The notes: generated from the sequence alone by a model not told the origin. Counted from the first letter of the stretch, positions 8,411 to 17,807 are shown. The stretch is DNA of 64,000 nucleotides from Pedobacter borealis DSM 19626 (GCF_000708285.2 NZ_JAUG01000004.1:59045-123044), one strand, 5' to 3'. Made by a program: numbers and translations.

Positions 8411-8412
8411 AA

Positions 8413-9657
8413 ATGAGTACTACAACAATTAATTTGATCGACTCTTTTCAAGAGTTTAAAGATTTCAAAAATATAGATCGCCCGACGGTGATCAGTGTGC
8501 TGGAAGAAGTTTTTCGTAGCATGTTGCGTAAAAAATACGGAACAGACGAAAACTGTGATGTTATCGTGAATCCGGATAACGGTGATTTGGAGATCTGGAG
8601 AACGAGAAAAGTAATGGAAGATGGATTTTCTGAGGATGATGATTTAGAGATCGAGCTTGCTGAAGTTTCTAAATTAGACAGTACTTTAGAAGTTGGCGAT
8701 GATTATATCGAGCAGATTACTTTAGAAAGTTTTGGCCGTAGAGCAATTTTAGCTGCCCGTCAAACTTTGGTTTCTAAAGTATTGGAATTAGAGAAAGACG
8801 AAATCTTCAAAAAATATAAAGATAGGGTAGGCGAAATCGTAACAGGTGAAGTTTACCAGGTTTGGAAGAAAGAAACTTTGGTTTTAGATGATGAAGGTAA
8901 CGAACTTTTAATGCCTAAAACAGAGCAGATTCCAGCAGATTATTTCAAAAAAGGCGATTCTGTAAGAGCAGTGATCTCTAAAGTAGAAATGATCAACGCT
9001 AACCCGAAAATTATCATTTCGAGAACAGCACCAGAATTTTTGCAACGCCTTTTCGAACAGGAAGTTCCAGAAATTTTCGATGGTTTAATTACCGTTAAGA
9101 AAATTGTTCGCGAACCAGGAGAACGTGCTAAAGTTGCTGTTGAATCATACGATGACCGTATCGATCCAGTAGGTGCTTGCGTGGGTATGAAAGGATCACG
9201 TATCCACGGTATCGTTCGCGAATTGAAAAACGAAAACATTGATGTGATTAATTTCACCAATAATATTTCATTATACATTACCCGTGCTTTAAGCCCGGCA
9301 AAAATCACCTCTATTAAATTGGATGATGAAACCAAACATGCATCGGTTTACTTAAAACCAGATCAGGTTTCATTGGCAATTGGACGTGGCGGACACAATA
9401 TTAAACTGGCTGGTAAGTTAACTGGCTACGAAATTGATGTGTATCGCGAAGCTGGAGAAGAAAACGATGAGGATGTTGATTTAGAAGAATTCTCAGATGA
9501 GATTGATAGCTGGATCATTGATGAATTAAAGGCTATTGGTTGCGATACTGCTAAGAGTGTATTAGCACTTACAGTAGAAGATTTGGTAAAACGCACCGAC
9601 CTTGAAGAGGAAACCATTAAAGAAGTGGTTCAAATTTTGAAGTCAGAATTTGAATAA
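8413..9657 (+). CDS. nusA: Transcription termination/antitermination protein NusA
   Basis: 414 residues. NusA binds RNA polymerase and nascent RNA to modulate pausing, termination and antitermination. The order is N-terminal RNAP-binding domain (about 1-130, with RKKYGTDENCDVIVNPDNG), S1 domain (about 135-205, with GEIVTGEVYQVWKKETLVLD), KH1 (DPVGACVGMKGSRI), KH2 (LAIGRGGHNIKLAGKLTGYE), and a short acidic tail followed by a helix-hairpin-helix-like end (LKAIGCDTAKSVLALTVEDL). It lacks the duplicated acidic repeats of the E. coli protein (495 residues), as is usual outside Gammaproteobacteria. Confidence 0.96.
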   Translation: MSTTTINLIDSFQEFKDFKNIDRPTVISVLEEVFRSMLRKKYGTDENCDVIVNPDNGDLEIWRTRKVMEDGFSEDDDLEIELAEVSKLDSTLEVGDDYIEQITLESFGRRAILAARQTLVSKVLELEKDEIFKKYKDRVGEIVTGEVYQVWKKETLVLDDEGNELLMPKTEQIPADYFKKGDSVRAVISKVEMINANPKIIISRTAPEFLQRLFEQEVPEIFDGLITVKKIVREPGERAKVAVESYDDRIDPVGACVGMKGSRIHGIVRELKNENIDVINFTNNISLYITRALSPAKITSIKLDDETKHASVYLKPDQVSLAIGRGGHNIKLAGKLTGYEIDVYREAGEENDEDVDLEEFSDEIDSWIIDELKAIGCDTAKSVLALTVEDLVKRTDLEEETIKEVVQILKSEFE

Positions 9658-9681
9658 GTGGTGTAATTGCCAAATAAACAC

Positions 9682-9689
9682 TACTTTTG
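9682..9689 (+). promoter_or_regulatory. Possible internal promoter of infB
   Basis: TACTTTTG fits TAnnTTTG and lies 30 bases before the infB ATG. No well-spaced -33 was seen. The leader carries AGGAG four bases before the ATG, an unusually good Shine-Dalgarno for this phylum. Confidence 0.4.
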
Positions 9690-9719
9690 TATTAAATAAA
9701 AAACAATAACAGGAGCTAA

Positions 9720-12700
9720 ATGTCAGACGACAAACCAATCATTTTAATTAAAGCTATTAAAGAACTTAATATAGGCATGGGTACGGCCGTTGAGTTTTTA
9801 AACAAAAAGGGATTCTCTGCCGAGAAAAGCCCTATGTTTAAACTTACGGGAGACATGTATAATGCCTTATTGAAAGAGTATCAGGGAGATAAGATCGTAA
9901 GAGAAGAAGCCAAACAAATAGTGATTGGTAAAATACGTCGTGACGAGCCTGAGACTGAAAAGCCAGTAGAAGCGCCGAAGAAGAATACCGATTTTGAGAA
10001 AAATGAAGAGATTTTAATTAAAAATGCTCAATCATTTACGCCTCCGGTAGAGAAACCAAAGGTTGTAGAAACCCCTAAGGCAGAAACACCAGCGCCAACA
10101 CCAGCCCCTGCGGCAGCAGTAGAGCCGGTAAAAGAAACTAAGGCAGAAGATAAAGTTGAAGAAACTGGATTGCCAGGAGTTAAAATTGTAGGGAAGATCG
10201 ATTTAAACGATTTTAACTCGAAAACACGTCCGGCTAAGAAAGAAGAAACACCTGTTGCACCTGTAGTAGAACAGCCAGTGGTTAAAGCACCTGAGCCTGT
10301 AAAACCAGTTGAACAACCTAAAGTGGAAGAGAAACCGGTTGAGGTTAAAAAGGAAGAAACACCTGCTGCTCCAGCGCCAGTTGTAGCGCCACCAGTGGTT
10401 AAAGCACCTGAGCCTGTAAAACCAGTTGAACAACCTAAAGCGGAAGAAAAACCAGCTGAAGCAAAACCGGTAAGCAACGAGCCTGAGGTAATTAAAGCAC
10501 GTACCGTTAAATTAACCGGTCCGAATATTATTGGTAAAATTGTTTTACCAACAACACCAGATAGAAGAAACGGTCCAGTAGCATCATCTAGCGATAGTGA
10601 AGCCGCTAAACGTAAGCGTAAACGCAAAAAAACTCCAGGAGCACCGGGCCAGCCAGGTCAACACGGCGGTCAAGGCCAACAAGGACAAAATAATCCTGCA
10701 GGTCAGGGCCAAGGTCAGAGTGGTACACCAGGGCAACCTCGTACACCTTATCAAGGTAACAGACCAGGTGGTGGAACTCCATACCAAGGTAACAGACCAG
10801 CGGGACAAGGCGGAACTCCATACCAAGGAAATAGAAATAACAACAATAACAGACCAGGTTTCCAAAATAGAAATGCTACACCAAGCGGACCTAAGGAAGA
10901 ACCTACTGAGAAAGAAATTCAAGATCAGATCAAAGCAACACTTGCCCGTTTAAGTGGTGCTGGTAAATCAGGTAAATTTGCACAACGTGCTAAATTACGT
11001 CGTCAAAAACGTGATGATGTAGCATCGAATGCAGAAGAGGCAGCAAATGAGCTTGAATCGCAATCGAAAATATTAAAAGTAACAGAATTTGTTACGGCTA
11101 ATGAATTAGCGAGCATGATGGATGTACCGGTTACCAAAATTATTGGTACTTGTATGAGCCTGGGTATGTTCGTTTCCATTAACCAGCGTTTAGATGCTGA
11201 AACCTTAACCATCGTTGCTGACGAGTTTGGTTACGAAATTCAATTCGTTAAACCAGATGAAGATGAAGAAAATGTAATTGAGGAAGAAGATAACGAGGCA
11301 GATTTAATCGAGAGAGCTCCGGTTGTTACGATTATGGGTCACGTCGATCACGGTAAAACCTCATTGCTTGATTATATCCGTAAAGCAAACGTAGTAGCTG
11401 GTGAGGCAGGTGGTATTACCCAGCACATTGGTGCTTACATGGTAACTACACCAACCGGTAAAAAAGTTACCTTCTTAGATACTCCAGGTCACGAAGCTTT
11501 TACGGCGATGCGTGCACGTGGTGCTAAGGCTGCCGATATTGCCATTATTGTTATCGCGGCTGATGATGCGGTGATGCCTCAAACAAAAGAGGCTATTAAC
11601 CACGCACAGGCTGCAGGCGTACCATTGGTATTTGCTTTCACTAAAGTAGATAAGCCAGGTGCAAATGCAGATAAAGTACGCGAGCAATTATCAGTAATGA
11701 ATATCCTGGTTGAAGATTGGGGCGGTAAATACCAGTCGCAGGAAATCTCAAGCAAAAGCGGCTTAAATGTTGATTTACTTTTAGATAAAGTATTATTAGA
11801 AGCTGAATTATTAGAGCTGAAAGCGAATCCGAATAAGAGAGCTACAGGTACTGTAATTGAGTCGGCATTAGATAAAGGACGTGGTATTGTAACTACGGTA
11901 TTGGTTCAGGCCGGTACGTTAAGAGTGGGAGATCCAATCTTAGCGGGTAGTTATAGTGGACGTGTAAAAGCATTAACCAACGAGCGTGGTGCTAAGGTAG
12001 AATCAGCAGGCCCATCACAACCGGTACAGGTTTTGGGTATGCAAGGTGCACCTACGGCAGGCGATCGATTTAATGCTTTAGAAAGTGAAACCGAAGCACG
12101 TGATATTGCAAACAAACGTATGCAGTTACAACGTGAGCAGGGATTACGTACACAGAAACACATTACATTGGATGAGATCGGTCGTCGTTTGGCTATCGGT
12201 AACTTTAAAGAGCTTAACATCATTGTTAAAGGTGATGTGGATGGTTCAATCGAGGCATTGGCCGATTCATTGTTGAAACTATCAACTGAGCAAATTCAGA
12301 TCAATATCATCAGTAAAGGTGTTGGTCAGATTTCAGAGTCTGATGTATTGTTAGCTTCGGCTTCTGATGCGATTATTATTGGTTTCCAGGTTCGTCCATC
12401 AACAGGTGCACGTAAACTTGCAGAAGCTGAGCAGATCGATATCCGTTTATATTCTATCATCTACGATGCAATCAACGAGATTAAATCAGCGATGGAAGGG
12501 ATGTTGGATCCGGAATTTGAAGAGAAAATTGTGGCTAACGTTGAGATTCGTGAGACTTTCAAAATTACTAAAGTGGGTACCATTGCAGGTTGTATGGTAT
12601 TGGATGGTAAGATTACCCGTAACAGCAAGATCCGTATCGTTAGAGATGGTGTTGTAGTGTACACAGGTGAACTGGCATCGTTAAAACGCTTTAAAGATGA

Positions 12701-12818
12701 TGTGAAAGAAGTGAATAAAGGTTACGAATGTGGTTTAAACATTCAGAACTTTAACAACATCGAAGTTGGCGATATCGTAGAAGCTTACGAACAAGTAGAA
12801 GTAGCTAGAAAACTGTAA
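9720..12818 (+). CDS. infB: Translation initiation factor IF-2
   Basis: 1032 residues. IF-2 is the GTPase that brings initiator tRNA to the 30S subunit. The first ~45 residues form an IF2-N-like domain. A long low-complexity linker follows, rich in Pro, Lys, Glu and Val, with a duplicated block [14 protein letters not shown] and then Gly/Gln/Asn-rich TPYQGNR repeats. The G domain starts near residue 535 with [23 protein letters not shown] and TKVDKPGA (the (N/T)KxD box with Thr). Domains II, III and C2 complete the protein. The coding DNA of the duplicated block is nearly identical (about 10275-10325 and 10389-10440), so this linker probably expands and contracts by slippage. It is followed by a strong terminator. 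Confidence 0.97.
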   Translation: MSDDKPIILIKAIKELNIGMGTAVEFLNKKGFSAEKSPMFKLTGDMYNALLKEYQGDKIVREEAKQIVIGKIRRDEPETEKPVEAPKKNTDFEKNEEILIKNAQSFTPPVEKPKVVETPKAETPAPTPAPAAAVEPVKETKAEDKVEETGLPGVKIVGKIDLNDFNSKTRPAKKEETPVAPVVEQPVVKAPEPVKPVEQPKVEEKPVEVKKEETPAAPAPVVAPPVVKAPEPVKPVEQPKAEEKPAEAKPVSNEPEVIKARTVKLTGPNIIGKIVLPTTPDRRNGPVASSSDSEAAKRKRKRKKTPGAPGQPGQHGGQGQQGQNNPAGQGQGQSGTPGQPRTPYQGNRPGGGTPYQGNRPAGQGGTPYQGNRNNNNNRPGFQNRNATPSGPKEEPTEKEIQDQIKATLARLSGAGKSGKFAQRAKLRRQKRDDVASNAEEAANELESQSKILKVTEFVTANELASMMDVPVTKIIGTCMSLGMFVSINQRLDAETLTIVADEFGYEIQFVKPDEDEENVIEEEDNEADLIERAPVVTIMGHVDHGKTSLLDYIRKANVVAGEAGGITQHIGAYMVTTPTGKKVTFLDTPGHEAFTAMRARGAKAADIAIIVIAADDAVMPQTKEAINHAQAAGVPLVFAFTKVDKPGANADKVREQLSVMNILVEDWGGKYQSQEISSKSGLNVDLLLDKVLLEAELLELKANPNKRATGTVIESALDKGRGIVTTVLVQAGTLRVGDPILAGSYSGRVKALTNERGAKVESAGPSQPVQVLGMQGAPTAGDRFNALESETEARDIANKRMQLQREQGLRTQKHITLDEIGRRLAIGNFKELNIIVKGDVDGSIEALADSLLKLSTEQIQINIISKGVGQISESDVLLASASDAIIIGFQVRPSTGARKLAEAEQIDIRLYSIIYDAINEIKSAMEGMLDPEFEEKIVANVEIRETFKITKVGTIAGCMVLDGKITRNSKIRIVRDGVVVYTGELASLKRFKDDVKEVNKGYECGLNIQNFNNIEVGDIVEAYEQVEVARKL

Positions 12819-12842
12819 TTCTACAGTATATTATAAAATTAG

Positions 12843-12868
12843 AGTGGCCCAAAAGGCCACTTTTTTTT
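12843..12868 (+). terminator. Intrinsic terminator of rimP-nusA-infB
   Basis: AGTGGCC (12843-12849), loop CAAAA, GGCCACT (12855-12861), then a run of eight Ts. It starts 25 bases after the infB stop. Confidence 0.9.
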
Positions 12869-12880
12869 ATGCTAAAAATA

Positions 12881-12970
12881 TTTCAATCTTAAAAATATCG
12901 GATAATTTTGAATTTCAATCTTAAAAATATCGGATAATTTTTAGTTTCGATCTTGAAAATATCATATATT
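12881..12970. repeat. Three direct repeats with exact 32-bp period
   Basis: TTTCAATCTTAAAAATATC... begins at 12881 and again at 12913 (29 identical bases in each). A degenerate third copy begins at 12945 (TTTCGATCTTGAAAATATC). The period is exactly 32 bp, close to three helical turns, and the last copy runs into the -7 box of the following ATPase gene. This suggests an operator array, or recombination footprints. Confidence 0.75.
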
Positions 12971-12972
12971 TG
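12965..12972 (+). promoter_or_regulatory. -7 box of the DUF4143 ATPase gene
   Basis: TATATTTG matches TAnnTTTG and lies at the end of the third 32-bp repeat, 19 bases before the ATG at 12992. Confidence 0.5.
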
Positions 12973-12991
12973 TCTTTTGATATTGATGATT

Positions 12992-14224
12992 ATGGAAAGA
13001 TCAGGAGCGCTAAAATCTTTAAAAGACCATTTGGATAAGCCTCAGCATACTATTGTGATAGGTCCAAGGCAGATCGGTAAAACCACACTGGTTAAACAAT
13101 TGGCTGAACAGTTAAATCAAGCTAATGAATTGGTTTATTTCCTGACTTTTGAAGATCCTGCTATTTTAGAAGCTGTAAATCATCATGCTGAAAATATCTT
13201 TAATTATACATTATTACCAGCTGATGTTCCTGCAGATAAAAGATTATATATTATTATTGATGAAGTTCAATATGCAAAAGATCCCAGTAATTTTTTAAAG
13301 CTTTTGTATGATAAGTATTCACCAAAACTAAAAATTATTGCAACTGGCAGTAGTGCTTTTTACATTGATAAAAGCTTCAAAGATAGTTTGGTAGGGAGAA
13401 AAAAGGTGTTTGAATTTTTCCCCTTGGCCTTTGATGAGTTTTTGCATTTTAAGGGCGAAGATGATTTAATTGCAGAGTGGGAGCAGATGAAGAAAAGGGT
13501 TACATATCAGGGGCTTCAACGGAATCGCATCAATACTTTATTTGATGAATATCTGGTTTATGGGGGGTATCCTGCAGTTGTTTTAGCAGATACTGAACAG
13601 GAAAAGCAGGAAATGCTTAAAGAACTTGTAAACAGTTATATGAAAAAGGATGCTTTAGAAGCGGGCATTAAAGAAGAATTAAAGTTTTTTCAGCTGGCAA
13701 GGTTATTGGCCGATCAAATAGGCAATTTGGTGAATAATCATGAGCTGGGAAATACCTTGCAAGTGGCCAGTTCTACGGTAGAAAACTACATTTATTTAAT
13801 GCAAAAAACTTTCATTGTACAATTGCTTTCTCCTTTTTATGGCAATGTACGCAAAGAATTAACCAAAATGCCAAAGATCTATTTTAACGATAATGGCCTC
13901 CGTAATGCATTGTTAAATAATTTTTCTAAGCTGAATGATAGAGCAGACAAAGGAGAATTGTTAGAAAATTATGTCTATTGTAGGTTAAGGCAGTTATTTG
14001 ATACAGATAATCTGCACTTTTGGCGCACTGCCGATGGTAATGAAGTAGATTTTATTGTAGAAAAACACCTAAAAAAGGGAGTTGCTTACGAAGTGAAGTA
14101 TAATGATGTTCAGTTTAAGCCAACCAAGTATAAAAAATTTCTGGAAGCCTATCCTGATTTCGATTTGAAATGTGTTTGTAAGATACTTACAAAAGATGAT
14201 TCAATAGAAGCTATTCGGTTATAG
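12992..14224 (+). CDS. AAA ATPase with C-terminal DUF4143 domain
   Basis: 410 residues from the ATG at 12992 (MERSGALKSLKDHL), chosen because an upstream in-frame TTG would lie before the -7 box. The N-terminal P-loop ATPase has Walker A GPRQIGKTTL and Walker B LYIIIDEVQ, followed by a sensor-like IIATGSSAF. The C-terminal DUF4143 part ends with a PD-(D/E)XK-like signature: ADGNEVDFIVEK then AYEVKYN. Such proteins are widespread in bacteria and archaea; their role is not established. The gene stands alone behind a 32-bp repeat array and is followed by a terminator shared in sequence with the one at 16164. It is probably an accessory gene. Confidence 0.85.
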   Translation: MERSGALKSLKDHLDKPQHTIVIGPRQIGKTTLVKQLAEQLNQANELVYFLTFEDPAILEAVNHHAENIFNYTLLPADVPADKRLYIIIDEVQYAKDPSNFLKLLYDKYSPKLKIIATGSSAFYIDKSFKDSLVGRKKVFEFFPLAFDEFLHFKGEDDLIAEWEQMKKRVTYQGLQRNRINTLFDEYLVYGGYPAVVLADTEQEKQEMLKELVNSYMKKDALEAGIKEELKFFQLARLLADQIGNLVNNHELGNTLQVASSTVENYIYLMQKTFIVQLLSPFYGNVRKELTKMPKIYFNDNGLRNALLNNFSKLNDRADKGELLENYVYCRLRQLFDTDNLHFWRTADGNEVDFIVEKHLKKGVAYEVKYNDVQFKPTKYKKFLEAYPDFDLKCVCKILTKDDSIEAIRL

Positions 14225-14263
14225 TTTTTTCTTTAAACATTAACCTGGAAATAGAATAATAGA

Positions 14264-14291
14264 GGGCATCAAAAATATTGATGCCCTTTTT
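14264..14291 (+). terminator. Terminator, first copy of duplicated block
   Basis: GGGCATCA (14264-14271) pairs with TGATGCCC (14279-14286) and is followed by TTTTT. The same stem recurs at 16164-16187 with a different loop. It ends the ATPase transcript and lies between convergent genes. Confidence 0.85.
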
Positions 14292-14521
14292 GTTGAAGAG
14301 AAATTATTTTGTTCTTTTTAAAAACTGATTGAATGATAATCTCGTGGATAGGTACTTCATATAATTCAGCGATTTTGACCAATTGTGACACCGCAAAATC
14401 TACCTCATTATTTTTCCATTTTCGATAAGCAACTCTGCTTATTCCGATTACATCAGCAACATACTGCTGAGTATAATTATATTTATCCCTACCTTCTTAA
14501 GGTATTCCCTATATCTAACAT
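14269..14521 (-). pseudogene. Frameshifted HTH gene, paralogue of the one at 16192
   Basis: On the minus strand an ATG at 14521 starts MLDIGNTLRR and then hits TAG. Relative to the intact paralogue, two bases are missing within the first 12 codons. Past the lesion, the other frame reads RDKYNYTQQYVADVIG, then ISRVAYRKW, EVDFAVSQLVKIAELY and HEIIIQ, clearly the same XRE-type helix-turn-helix. It also reads through the paralogue's stop (TAA to CAA) to a TGA inside the terminator stem at 14271-14269. A minus-strand -7 box (TAATTTTG, 14611-14604) remains upstream. It is either a decayed regulator or a sequencing error; the read-through tail favours decay. Confidence 0.75.
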
Positions 14522-14603
14522 GTTGAGAAGCGTTAATGACCATGTAATTTTACTGTCTACTCATTGTATTTGCAATAAGTAAATAATGATAATAATGAGT
14601 TAT

Positions 14604-14611
14604 CAAAATTA
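14604..14611 (-). promoter_or_regulatory. -7 box upstream of the HTH pseudogene
   Basis: TAATTTTG on the minus strand fits TAnnTTTG. The region 14522-14644 otherwise contains no gene and is similar to 16426-16540. Confidence 0.35.
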
Positions 14612-14644
14612 GTGTTTTAATTAATCATTTTTACGGAAAAAACT

Positions 14645-16135
14645 ATGAAAAAAAAATGTTTACTACTTAGTGCCTTCATATTGGCGACTATTATGTTCTC
14701 ATGTAAAAAAGGGGAGCAAGGTAATTTAAATTTGAGTGATGAAAAGGCTGTAAGTACTATGCCTGAAACTGCTTTTCCTAATATAAAAGGGGAATTGGTA
14801 ACGTTAAAATCTGGAATAGTGATTGAAAAAAAAGGTGAGCATTATGTTTGGCAAGGAGATATTGTTCTAAATAAAGAACAGTTCGAAATACTAAATGAAA
14901 AAGGGACGCTTTATCAGGAGAAGCTGCTTAAAGGAAAAATGGTATCTGGCGGTAATGGTAAAATTATGGCTGCTAATACGGAGAAAATTATGAATGTTGG
15001 AATAAATCCGGGATATGGAGGCGTTACTACTTGGTCTATGCTAAGGTATACCTTTGCATCAGATATATCTAATTTCACAAAACAATTGATATTGAATGCA
15101 ATTAATTATTACGAGACAAATACAAACGTTAGATTTTATGATGCAACTGGAGAACCGACAGTTGATCCGGTATATGGGTTTGATTATCCCTATGTTGAAT
15201 TTATAAATGGTGATGGAGATTATTCAACAAGTGTTGGATTAAGTGGAGGTAAGCAACAAATTAGTTTAACATTAACCGAAAATAGATTGGGAGCAGCATT
15301 ACACGAGATAGGTCATGCATTAGGTCTAAACCATGAGCAAAACAGACCAGATCGTGAAGATTATTTAAATATTAATTTTAACAATATTATTAACGGTAAG
15401 CAGTATAACTTTGAAAAAGTTACACAGAATTATACAACGATTGGTGGATTTGATTTTGGTTCAGTAATGATGTACTCTTCATATGATTTCGCAGCCAACC
15501 CTTTTGTCCCAGTAATGACCAAAAAGGATGGTAGTACTTTTACAGGCCAAAGAACAGATTTATCTGCTAGTGACATCGCTTGGTTTAATAATTTCTATTA
15601 TCCTTATCCATCTATAAATTATGGTGGAATGCCAGCTGATATGAGGCAATTTGCTAAAGAAAATGGATTAATGCCAACAGTTGCTAAAACTTTGATTTAT
15701 CCGAATGATACAACGCCAATTTTAACAGTTGGAAGTTCTATTTATTCGCCAAACCAACAGTATAGAATAACGTTACAAACAGATGGTAATGTTGTAATCT
15801 ATAAAAAGACAAGCGCTACTACCGAGCAGGGGATATGGTCTACACGTACACAAAATTCTCAACCCAAACCACAGGCTCTCTTTTTTCAGACAGATGCAAA
15901 TCTGGTACTGTACTTAGGGAATAATATAAACACAAGTTCTATTTGGAGCTCGCAGCGATATACCCATTTAGGATTTAACTTAACAGGTGATAATGCGGTT
16001 TATGCATTGCAGGATGATGGTAACTTTGTTTTTTATTGGAAATATACTGAAAATGGTCAAGAGAAAACCTGGGTTCTGGCTAGTTCTGATACTCAGAATG
16101 GTTTAAGCCCACACTCAGGCAATTTATTGCACTAA
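14645..16135 (+). CDS. Astacin-family (M12A) metalloprotease lipoprotein with B-lectin domain
   Basis: 496 residues. The lipoprotein signal MKKKCLLLSAFILATIMFSC puts the lipidated Cys at 20. The protease domain (about 115-320) has the astacin zinc motif HEIGHALGLNHEQNRPDR at residues 220-237, with three His ligands and the catalytic Glu. The Met-turn reads SVMMYS near residue 275. The C-terminal part (about 345-490) resembles a bulb-type mannose-binding lectin, with QTDGNVVIY and DDGNFVFYW repeats (QxDxNxVxY type). The protein probably sits on the outer surface and cleaves proteins or peptides near glycans. It is bracketed on both sides by copies of a terminator + HTH block, which suggests an insertion or a duplication around it. 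Confidence 0.88.
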   Translation: MKKKCLLLSAFILATIMFSCKKGEQGNLNLSDEKAVSTMPETAFPNIKGELVTLKSGIVIEKKGEHYVWQGDIVLNKEQFEILNEKGTLYQEKLLKGKMVSGGNGKIMAANTEKIMNVGINPGYGGVTTWSMLRYTFASDISNFTKQLILNAINYYETNTNVRFYDATGEPTVDPVYGFDYPYVEFINGDGDYSTSVGLSGGKQQISLTLTENRLGAALHEIGHALGLNHEQNRPDREDYLNINFNNIINGKQYNFEKVTQNYTTIGGFDFGSVMMYSSYDFAANPFVPVMTKKDGSTFTGQRTDLSASDIAWFNNFYYPYPSINYGGMPADMRQFAKENGLMPTVAKTLIYPNDTTPILTVGSSIYSPNQQYRITLQTDGNVVIYKKTSATTEQGIWSTRTQNSQPKPQALFFQTDANLVLYLGNNINTSSIWSSQRYTHLGFNLTGDNAVYALQDDGNFVFYWKYTENGQEKTWVLASSDTQNGLSPHSGNLLH

Positions 16136-16163
16136 CTTTATCTGTTTTATAACCTAGTAAAAA

Positions 16164-16193
16164 GGGCATCAGTAACATTTGATGCCCTTTTTT
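16164..16193 (+). terminator. Terminator, second copy of duplicated block
   Basis: GGGCATCA (16164-16171) pairs with TGATGCCC (16180-16187), followed by TTTTTT. The stem is identical to 14264-14286. It ends the astacin transcript; the HTH stop codon lies within its T-tract. Confidence 0.88.
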
Positions 16194-16425
16194 ATTGGAG
16201 AGAAATTATTTTGTTTTTTTTGGAATTTGATTGGATGATAATCTCTTGGATAGATATATCATATAGCTCAGAGATTTTGATCAATTGCGACATCGCAAAA
16301 TCTACTCCATTATTCTCCCACTTTCTATAAGTAACCCTACTTATTCCAATTACATCAGCGACGTACTGCAGCGTAAAATTAAATTTATCTCTATACCTTC
16401 TTAAGGTATTTCCTATATCCAACAT
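16192..16425 (-). CDS. Small XRE-type helix-turn-helix protein
   Basis: 77 residues. The HTH core is LQYVADVIGISRVTYRKWENNGVDF followed by SQLIKISELYDISIQEII, in which the usual repressor helix pair is recognisable. The tail is Ser/Lys-rich. It has no partner domain and is short enough to act as a dimeric DNA-binding repressor; its target is unknown. The gene converges on the astacin gene across a shared terminator and is the intact copy of the pseudogene at 14269-14521, with roughly 70-80 percent nucleotide similarity by eye. Confidence 0.82.
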   Translation of the reverse strand: MLDIGNTLRRYRDKFNFTLQYVADVIGISRVTYRKWENNGVDFAMSQLIKISELYDISIQEIIIQSNSKKNKIISLQ

Positions 16426-16507
16426 GAAGAGAAACGCTAACCGATATGTATTTTTATTGTCTAATTATTGTATGCAAACAATGATAATAAAGGATTATCG
16501 AAATTAA

Positions 16508-16618
16508 TATTTTTTCTTTGCAGAAAAAAATATTTGTGAAAATCATATTAAGCAAGGGGATTTAGAGTCTTTGCTAGCCATAGGTTCGATCAAGGCCGTA
16601 AAAAGAGAGTCCGGTTAA
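16508..16618 (+). other. Gene remnant before a terminator
   Basis: A 36-codon open stretch without a start codon reads ...ENHIKQGDLESLLAIGSIKAVKRESG-stop and is followed by a strong terminator at 16650 with no other gene to serve. It looks like the surviving 3' end of a lost small gene. The product was not recognised. The rest of 16426-16718 shows only the diverged duplicate of 14522-14640. Confidence 0.35.
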
Positions 16619-16649
16619 AGTGTAATATTTTACATACATAGATGTTAAA

Positions 16650-16682
16650 AGAGTTCCGAATTAACTCGGAACTCTTTTTTTT
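16650..16682 (+). terminator. Intrinsic terminator without an obvious upstream gene
   Basis: AGAGTTCCGA (16650-16659), loop ATTAAC, TCGGAACTCT (16666-16675), then a long T-run. It is oriented for the plus strand and lies upstream of the acyltransferase. Confidence 0.85.
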
Positions 16683-16718
16683 AACAGATATTTGACACTT
16701 ATCTACCTATACTATTTA

Positions 16719-17807
16719 ATGGATTTTGAATTAAAAACCTCACAAACACAGGAGAAAAAGAGCTTTAACTTCGTTGATACAATTCGATGTATTTCAATGA
16801 TAGGAATTGTTTTTGAGCATTCTGCAATACTTTGGGGGGCTAAATATAGCAATACAACTGAAGTTTGGCTACAAGTTACTACTATGCAGTTTTGGAAGTT
16901 TGCTACAATTGCCTTTTTCCTTATTGGTGGTTTTTTAATTAATTATAAGTTTACAGAATATACACCAGGCCAATATTTGTCACGGAGATTTAAAAATACT
17001 ATCAAACCATGGCTATTCTGGATCATCATATTGGTTGTCCTCAATCTAATCCATAAAATAGTATTAAATATTAAATCTGGTGACTCTATATTCAACGGAA
17101 ATCCGATTGGTTATTTTGCCGAAGAATTTAGGTATATCTTGTTTGAAAGCAGTTTTTGGTTCATACTTAATTTCTTAATTTGTATAAGCATCCTACTTAT
17201 CTTTAAAAGATATCTTTATAAGCTTTGGTTTGGATTAATTTGGGCGATTATATCACTTCTATATAGCTTTAATTTATATCATGAGTGGTTTGTGACTCAT
17301 CATTCGGCCGCCCTGTTTGGATTTGTATTTTATTTATGGCTCGGTGTTTATCTAAATCGCTATTTCGACAAAGTAATGGCTTATGTAAAGCAGTTAAAAT
17401 GGTCTTATGTTATTTTAATTAATATTGTTTTTTTTGTATTGGCATGTTTAGAAGTAATGTACTTAAATCATCATGGTTCTAAAGATGAGTATAATACCCT
17501 TCGGGTTACCAATATTTTTTATTCATTAACTATGTTTATTTTACTTTTAAAAATAGGTGGAATAAAATTTATTGATAATATATTAAAGCCTAGACAATCT
17601 ACATTTGGAATTTACCTTATCCATCAAATTTTAATTATTATACTACTTCCAGAGATCTTTAAATGGGATAAGTGGAATTTCAATTACTTTTCTGTAGAAC
17701 AAAACATCTTGTACTCGATATTGAGATTTTTGGTTGTTTATTCGATTGCTTTTGGAATTACAAGATTACTACTTAAAACCAAAATTAAATGGACTGTTGG
17801 GGGTTAG
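16719..17807 (+). CDS. Acyltransferase family 3 membrane protein
   Basis: 362 residues from the ATG at 16719 (MDFELKTSQTQEKKSFNFVD). An in-frame TTG nine codons upstream is less likely. About ten transmembrane segments. The N-terminal signature DTIRCISMIGIVFEHSAILWG fits PF01757, with the conserved His in FEHS, and SFWFILNFLICISILL follows later. Such enzymes O-acetylate or succinylate surface sugars at the inner membrane. It abuts the DUF4422 gene tail-to-tail (stop codons adjacent), at the edge of the polysaccharide cluster, so a role in decorating that glycan is inferred. Confidence 0.82.
   Translation: MDFELKTSQTQEKKSFNFVDTIRCISMIGIVFEHSAILWGAKYSNTTEVWLQVTTMQFWKFATIAFFLIGGFLINYKFTEYTPGQYLSRRFKNTIKPWLFWIIILVVLNLIHKIVLNIKSGDSIFNGNPIGYFAEEFRYILFESSFWFILNFLICISILLIFKRYLYKLWFGLIWAIISLLYSFNLYHEWFVTHHSAALFGFVFYLWLGVYLNRYFDKVMAYVKQLKWSYVILINIVFFVLACLEVMYLNHHGSKDEYNTLRVTNIFYSLTMFILLLKIGGIKFIDNILKPRQSTFGIYLIHQILIIILLPEIFKWDKWNFNYFSVEQNILYSILRFLVVYSIAFGITRLLLKTKIKWTVGG

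Noticed and set aside
10028..10922. Long open frames on the minus strand opposite infB
   Set aside because: They mirror the Pro/Glu/Gly-rich low-complexity linker of IF-2 and have no independent coding signature.
12953..12991. TTG start for the DUF4143 ATPase giving a hydrophobic N-terminal extension
   Set aside because: The extension lies over the third 32-bp repeat and the -7 box; the ATG at 12992 gives the normal MERSGALKSL start.
14385..14582. Plus-strand 65-codon frame in the HTH pseudogene
   Set aside because: It is antisense to a clearly recognisable decayed HTH gene and has no features of its own.
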